Assembly (NCBI GenBank): GCA_964386795.1
Contig: CAYLUE010000006.1
Location: 1 to 46,802 of the forward strand
Length of the DNA: 46,802 bases
Direction: 5' to 3'
Source of the DNA: TMED108 sp964386795
GTDB taxonomy: Bacteria > Fidelibacterota > Marinisomatia > Marinisomatales > TCS55
In this document: piece after piece, positions 42,488 through 46,802 of the stretch
Numbering within the stretch: position 1 is the first letter of the stretch
Layout: every line of letters begins with the position of its first letter
Made by a program: the position numbers and the translations under genes
Notes under the pieces: generated by a model
What the model was told of the DNA's origin: nothing
The model's database searches: none
What the model saw: only the letters and a program-made list of their open reading frames with translations

Positions 42488-45247
42488 ATGAAAAAATCGT
42501 TATCGTTATTTTTACTACTATTTGTTTCATATCTACCCGCACAAACCTATCAAGGAAATGTTCTTGAAAATTCAGGATTTGATTGCGTAACCGATGACTG
42601 CAAAGCTAAATGGCAAGTATATCCAGACGGCTATAGTAGTTTTGATTATGAAGAAGAAGGAGCCACGATGTATGGCTCATCAAGAAAATACCCATCCTAC
42701 TGGGGCAGCCATGGCTTTAAGCTTTGGGGCCAGTATAATGGTCAAGAAAATGAATCCAGTGTATTTCAAACCTTTGAAGATGTTCCCGAAGGAAAATTAA
42801 TAGTTATTAATGGAATGTCCATGACCTACAATGAAGATAGGATCCGCGGAGCAAATAGAGCATTTCTATTCATCAAAACCTTTGATGCAAACTGGGGAAG
42901 CTATGCAGGAAGTTTCTCTGAGGATATGGATGTGGATCGACCTGCTGACAAATGGATAGCGTTAAATGCAGAACACAGAGTTCCTGCTGGAACAAAATAT
43001 GTGCAGATTGGCATTGGCTATTATCAAAAAAGCAACGATGATCATGGTGGGCTCTATTTTGATGACCTTCAAGCCTATATCGGTGACCATTATGTAGATA
43101 TTGCTGTTAATACCTCCCATATTAAGAATCTGACCCAAAGAAAAGGTAAGATGATGGTTGACCTTCGCGGAGGATCTGTGGGTGAAGGTACTGGCGTGAT
43201 TGCTAACCCAGCTTGGGGGGCAGGAACCAATCTAAGACCATGGAGTTCTATAGACTTTAGCAATGTCGATGATGAAGAAGAGGACGTCGATTTATTTGGC
43301 ATGTTTCAAGAAAATGATGTCTGGTTTTTAACGATTGCTCTTGACAAAGGACTATCCTATGATTACAAGTTTGGCGGGCATATCGCAAATCTTGATGGGA
43401 CCATCTCAGGTTATTGGGAAAATGATCTGCCTGGCGCTGATTATAAGGGTAATAACAGAAATCTAACGATTGGCGCAGACGGAAAATCACATACTGCGAC
43501 TGGAGCATATTGGGAAGGTGGCGAGCAGGAAGAGAGCGATAAATATGTTATTGGATTAAATCATTTTCTTGGGCGCGGACCTGACAACGACAGCCCTCCG
43601 TATGAAGATGACGCAGATTCGATAGATGTCTACTTCGTGGTTAATATGTCTAATAATTTTGATTTTGATCCCAACACACAAAAGGTTCATATGGCAGGGG
43701 ATCTTGAGTCACAGGTTACCGGTGGTAATGACTGGTCGCATGGCATTGTCATGACAGATATTGGGGATGGATACTGGGCCTACCATTGGAGAGGTGCTAA
43801 AAATAGCGAAAGACCAGTCACGTTAAATTATAAATTTACTTTGGGAGATTGGAGTGGCACACATGAGGATGGTTTAACCGGTGTTGGCATTGATGGAGGA
43901 AATAGAAAAGTTATTATTGATGGAAGTATGATGGATTATGATAGCCCCGATGTAACGGTCCCATGGGTTTGGTATAATAATAATGCACCGTCTCCTTTCA
44001 CTGCGTCTACAAAAGTTCCATCGCTAACCTTTAAGACCAATGTTGGTCAAGCTATTGCTAACAATGGCTGGAAAGATGGAGACCTATTGGTCGTGAAATG
44101 GGGCTATGGAAGAACTGCTAACAAAGTGTATGTAGATACTTTAATTGCTGGCGTGGGTGGTGACTATCAAAAAACGATTGCACCATCTGACAGTCTTCCC
44201 GTTGATGCTGCATTAGGAATGTATTACCAATACTATCGCTCAACCGGCGGATCCGAGTCGCGCGAGACATTCTTTAATTTTGACACGACCTGGGCAGATG
44301 TTTCTCTTCAAGAAAGAAGGTGGGCACCTGTGGTTGGTGGCGCTGCTGCTACAGTTGTTGATTATGTACCATCAAAAACACATGGTCGTCGTTTACCGAT
44401 CTTTAGAAATTCTAATAAACTTGATGCTACAGCAGCAGATACTGATAGCTTACTTGTAACCTGGACGGTTGATTTAAGACCTATATACTATCAACTTCTT
44501 TCCTATGGAAGTGATGATGCTGATTCGCTAATAGGAATTCAGGGCGCAAAGACATTATACTACAGCGATCGTGATAAGATATTTGACTGGGGTGTATGGA
44601 TGAATGGACCCGCTATTGGTGGCTGGAATGCACGTGGGGCATGGGGTGCAGGTCTACGCGCAGATACTTTAGCAGAAATGCATGATAATGGAAAACATGG
44701 TGATGCCACAGCTGGAGATTCTGTCTATACAGTGCAATTCAAATATCAGAAAAACTCAACTGATGTTGGGATGGAATTCAAGTTTGGTGTAAATGCTGAA
44801 GATAATGAATCTGGTTTTGGACTAAATCATATTGAAAATATCGATGCGAATAGCGCAACTGTCGCTTCGCAGTTTGGATCAATTAATCCGAATCGATACA
44901 ATGCATGGAATTTTGATACGGGTAGACCAGGATTATTAGCTGTTGAAGAACTAGCAGGTATTCCTGATCAGTTCAAGCTATCAAATAATTATCCAAATCC
45001 ATTCAACCCTACTACGAGCATAGAGTTTCAAATTCCTATCGCTTCTGAAGTAACACTCACTATCTATAACATTACAGGTCAAGAGATCGCTAAGATCCAT
45101 AATGACTTTGTTGAAGTGGGTTCATACAAAGCAATTTGGAATGGAATGGATCGTAATGGAGTAAAAGCTCCAAGTGGAGTATATTTTTATGAATTAAGAG
45201 CAGAGAATCATTTTCAAAAAGTAAAGAAAATGACCTTATTGAAATAA
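42488..45247 (+). CDS. T9SS-secreted multi-module protein, probable alpha-glucan-binding
   Basis: A 919-residue secreted protein with a TAAGGAG site before the ATG. After the signal peptide (1-19, SYLPAQ), residues 22-200 form a CBM4/9/22-type jelly-roll (ENSGFDCVTDDCKAKWQVYP, ending GLYFDDLQAYIGD). A second beta-rich module covers about 205-345. A third (about 378-500: VYFVVNMSNNFDFDP, VHMAGDLESQV, YKFTLGDWSGTHED) resembles a starch-binding CBM20-like or SusE/F-like domain. About 655-790 is another strand-rich stretch, and the T9SS type-A sorting domain covers about 832-919 (NNYPNPFNPTTS...GVYFYELRAE). No catalytic motif is seen. Given GH13 and GH97 nearby it is likely a surface starch-binding protein; carbohydrate specificity is inferred from context. 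Confidence 0.78.
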   Translation: MKKSLSLFLLLFVSYLPAQTYQGNVLENSGFDCVTDDCKAKWQVYPDGYSSFDYEEEGATMYGSSRKYPSYWGSHGFKLWGQYNGQENESSVFQTFEDVPEGKLIVINGMSMTYNEDRIRGANRAFLFIKTFDANWGSYAGSFSEDMDVDRPADKWIALNAEHRVPAGTKYVQIGIGYYQKSNDDHGGLYFDDLQAYIGDHYVDIAVNTSHIKNLTQRKGKMMVDLRGGSVGEGTGVIANPAWGAGTNLRPWSSIDFSNVDDEEEDVDLFGMFQENDVWFLTIALDKGLSYDYKFGGHIANLDGTISGYWENDLPGADYKGNNRNLTIGADGKSHTATGAYWEGGEQEESDKYVIGLNHFLGRGPDNDSPPYEDDADSIDVYFVVNMSNNFDFDPNTQKVHMAGDLESQVTGGNDWSHGIVMTDIGDGYWAYHWRGAKNSERPVTLNYKFTLGDWSGTHEDGLTGVGIDGGNRKVIIDGSMMDYDSPDVTVPWVWYNNNAPSPFTASTKVPSLTFKTNVGQAIANNGWKDGDLLVVKWGYGRTANKVYVDTLIAGVGGDYQKTIAPSDSLPVDAALGMYYQYYRSTGGSESRETFFNFDTTWADVSLQERRWAPVVGGAAATVVDYVPSKTHGRRLPIFRNSNKLDATAADTDSLLVTWTVDLRPIYYQLLSYGSDDADSLIGIQGAKTLYYSDRDKIFDWGVWMNGPAIGGWNARGAWGAGLRADTLAEMHDNGKHGDATAGDSVYTVQFKYQKNSTDVGMEFKFGVNAEDNESGFGLNHIENIDANSATVASQFGSINPNRYNAWNFDTGRPGLLAVEELAGIPDQFKLSNNYPNPFNPTTSIEFQIPIASEVTLTIYNITGQEIAKIHNDFVEVGSYKAIWNGMDRNGVKAPSGVYFYELRAENHFQKVKKMTLLK

Positions 45248-45270
45248 GTTCATCGATATTTCATGAAATA

Positions 45271-45299
45271 AAAAAGGCCTGATTTTTCAGGCCTTTTTT
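45271..45299. terminator. Bidirectional intrinsic terminator between convergent genes
   Basis: A perfect 12-bp inverted repeat (arms AAAAAGGCCTGA and TCAGGCCTTTTT) around a TTTT loop. The right T tract terminates the plus-strand gene ending at 45247. The left A tract reads as T tract on the minus strand and terminates the amidase. The last bases overlap the amidase stop codon. Confidence 0.93.
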
Positions 45300-46596
45300 A
45301 TTTTAACATAATCATCTTTTTTGTCTCAACCAAGTCCCCTAGATGCGCTCTATAAAAATACACTCCAGGTGAGACGATCTTTCCGTTTCTATTTTTACCA
45401 TCCCAAATAATTTTCTTATACCCATAATATTGAAATTCATCTACAATGGTTATGATCTCTTTGCCAAGTATGTCATAAATAGTAATCTTTACATCGCTTG
45501 GTTCAGGGACATCGTAATGAAGGGTCGTGGAAGCGTTAAACGGATTGGGGTAATTTTGAAATAATGCATATCGCGTGGGCTGGAATCCATACAGAATAAA
45601 AAGTGCTATCTCCGATCTAAGCTGAGGAAGCATTGACCATACATTATTCCCTGGGCATGATGTATTTCCAAAATAGTCCCTATGTCCTTTTAACACTTTA
45701 GGCTCAACACCATATGTATCAGAAATCCATGCATAAAGCTGTATTAAGGATTTCTCTGAATCGTAGCTCATTTCATCATTACATGGAATACTGGTTTCCG
45801 GAGGATGATAGCAACCCAAAATACAGACACCTATGTTTCCTGTATTAGCGCCTCCAACATGTGCACCTAAAACTGTCTCTGGTCTTCCTTGATAAATATT
45901 ACCGGCCATGTCTACTAAAAAATGATACCCGATATCACTCCATCCTCTTCCATCCTGATGAAATTCCTGAATAGACTTTACTGCAGCTTTGCCTTCATCT
46001 AAAGTCTTAGCTCCCCACCCAGCTGCATGATGTAACGTCATTTTATTGAAATACGGGTGATTGGAATAATCATATTTAGGATTACGTGCTCCCCATTCAG
46101 ATCGGGAAATTATGTTCGGTTTATCAACATCAGATATCTTAGGCATTGGAAGCCTGGTATTATCTGGATCATAATTTTCATTTTCTAAAGGGTCATAGAT
46201 ACCACCATTTAAAAATGTTATATTTGATGGAGATTGTGCAATATAACGAACCTCAATAACTGGTTTTTCAGATGTACGTAATACCGAAGCGATAAATCTA
46301 TCACTATTCGGTTCTTTAAATAACTTAGCTGGGTACTTTTCAGATACCTCATCATTATAAACATATTGGATCCAAATATCTGCATTAGGATCTCCGCTAA
46401 ATCTTAGTGCGACACCCTCAATAAAAGAAGGTTCCTGAAATGGCACAGATCTACCTTGAAGAGAAAAACCAGAAGTAGTCTTTGATAGAGCTCCGGTACC
46501 ATCAAATTCTAGTGGACTTGCTGTGTCTAAAAATTGCCCGTTTAATTGCTGTATGATTAAAAGGCCAAATAAACAGGGGAATAATTTATTTTTCAT
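45298..46596 (-). CDS. T9SS-secreted N-acetylmuramoyl-L-alanine amidase (PGRP/Amidase_2)
   Basis: A 432-residue exported peptidoglycan amidase. Signal peptide about 1-20. A strand-rich module (about 28-130) of unknown type is followed by the PGRP/Amidase_2 domain (about 160-335): ISRSEWGARNPKYDY opens it, zinc ligands are H189 or H190 in TLHHAAG, H305 in KGHRDY and C314 in SCPG, with Y224 in GYHFLVD. The motif GAHVGGANTGNIGVCILG is typical. The remaining 90 residues are a T9SS type-A sorting domain (QNYPNPFNASTT...GVYFYRAHLGD). The enzyme cuts the MurNAc-L-Ala bond and, having a T9SS signal, should act outside the cell, on other cells or shed peptidoglycan. Confidence 0.94.
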   Translation of the reverse strand: MKNKLFPCLFGLLIIQQLNGQFLDTASPLEFDGTGALSKTTSGFSLQGRSVPFQEPSFIEGVALRFSGDPNADIWIQYVYNDEVSEKYPAKLFKEPNSDRFIASVLRTSEKPVIEVRYIAQSPSNITFLNGGIYDPLENENYDPDNTRLPMPKISDVDKPNIISRSEWGARNPKYDYSNHPYFNKMTLHHAAGWGAKTLDEGKAAVKSIQEFHQDGRGWSDIGYHFLVDMAGNIYQGRPETVLGAHVGGANTGNIGVCILGCYHPPETSIPCNDEMSYDSEKSLIQLYAWISDTYGVEPKVLKGHRDYFGNTSCPGNNVWSMLPQLRSEIALFILYGFQPTRYALFQNYPNPFNASTTLHYDVPEPSDVKITIYDILGKEIITIVDEFQYYGYKKIIWDGKNRNGKIVSPGVYFYRAHLGDLVETKKMIMLK

Positions 46597-46653
46597 GGTA
46601 TGTCAAATTTACTTAATCTATTTATTAATTCGCGCTACGAAGTTCTTGATAAA

Positions 46654-46686
46654 AAAAAAGGCTCTCTAAAATAGAGAGCCTTTTTT
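46654..46686. terminator. Intrinsic terminator upstream of the amidase (hairpin with A and T tracts)
   Basis: Arms GGCTCTCT and AGAGAGCC around an AAAAT loop form an 8-bp GC-containing stem at 46660-46680. An A tract precedes it (46651-46659) and a T tract follows (46681-46686). It lies just downstream of the minus-strand gene whose stop is at 46707, for which the A tract on the plus strand provides the terminal U run. It separates that gene from the amidase. Confidence 0.9.
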
Positions 46687-46706
46687 AATCAATAATAAAT
46701 AAGTTA

Positions 46707-46802
46707 TTATTTCAAGAATGTCATACGCATCGTCTTACGCATATGCGGTGAGCTCATGGAATAAATATACATTCCACTAGATACTTGAACACCATTCTTA
46801 TC
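46707..46802 (-). CDS. C-terminal end of a T9SS-sorted protein (runs off right edge)
   Basis: The last 31 codons and TAA stop of a minus-strand gene. The visible residues DKNGVQVSSGMYIYSM, followed by a basic Met/Arg stretch ending MTFLK, match the end of T9SS type-A sorting domains (D-x-N-G-x-x-V-x-S-G-x-Y-x-Y...M-x-L-L-K). The body of the protein is outside the window. It is followed by the terminator described at 46654-46686, so it is a separate transcript from the amidase. Confidence 0.82.
   Translation of the reverse strand, partial: DKNGVQVSSGMYIYSMSSPHMRKTMRMTFLK

Overview
The window is a scaffolded piece of an AT-rich, Gram-negative heterotroph. It has outer-membrane machinery (two TonB-dependent receptors, a PorV/UPF0164-type barrel and another barrel protein). 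Four proteins end in type IX secretion (T9SS) type-A sorting domains of the NYPNPFN...GVYFY...K(K/R)M form. Many genes carry signal peptides, lipoboxes or Tat signals. This combination points to the FCB group, most likely a marine Candidatus Neomarinimicrobiota (Marinimicrobia/SAR406) genome. That assignment is inference; no 16S rRNA is present. Three runs of exactly 100 N (19087-19186, 23787-23886, 36463-36562) look like placeholder scaffold gaps, and each interrupts coding sequence.

Layout. 1-1985 (minus): an overlapping operon of a MOP-superfamily transporter, a gamma-carbonic-anhydrase-like hexapeptide protein and the start of a Kazal-like lipoprotein. 2108-3139 (plus): a Tat-exported glycosylasparaginase. 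3159-9789 (minus): DEAD-box helicase, a DUF3524 glycosyltransferase of the tRNA-queuosine mannosyltransferase type, an unknown exported protein, a 53-residue membrane protein and a large beta-propeller/amidohydrolase. 9892-14179: an exported dienelactone-hydrolase-like enzyme, an exported M55 D-aminopeptidase, a cis-3-hydroxy-L-proline dehydratase-like enolase-superfamily enzyme and a Tat-exported class V PLP enzyme. 14182-32558 is an 18-kb block entirely on the minus strand: CsgG/LpoB-like protein, M1 peptidase, tRNA-Phe, a barrel protein plus Tyr-rich lipoprotein (split by gap 1), S9 oligopeptidase, TMEM220-like protein, M28 peptidase, TrhO (gap 2 between the last two), a saccharopine-dehydrogenase-like reductase, a TonB receptor, a lamin-tail lipoprotein, YjbQ and a T9SS-secreted GH13 amylase. 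32669-45247 (plus): GH97 alpha-glucosidase, TonB receptor (gap 3), a 1305-residue secreted protein, a PorV-like barrel and a 919-residue T9SS protein. The window ends with a T9SS-secreted peptidoglycan amidase and the tail of another T9SS protein, both on the minus strand.

How the genes may work together. Two themes stand out. The first is scavenging of protein and peptides outside the cytoplasm: M1, M28, S9, M55, glycosylasparaginase and a hydroxyproline-type dehydratase. The second is alpha-glucan use at 29.7-45.2 kb. There a surface GH13 and a periplasmic GH97 lipoprotein are transcribed divergently from either side of an imperfect 26-bp palindrome, beside a translationally coupled TonB receptor / giant secreted protein / PorV-like trio. 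The trio sits where Bacteroidota would have SusC/SusD and is the best candidate here for an under-described system. Two separate genes act on tRNA wobble-base modification (DUF3524 mannosyltransferase and TrhO).
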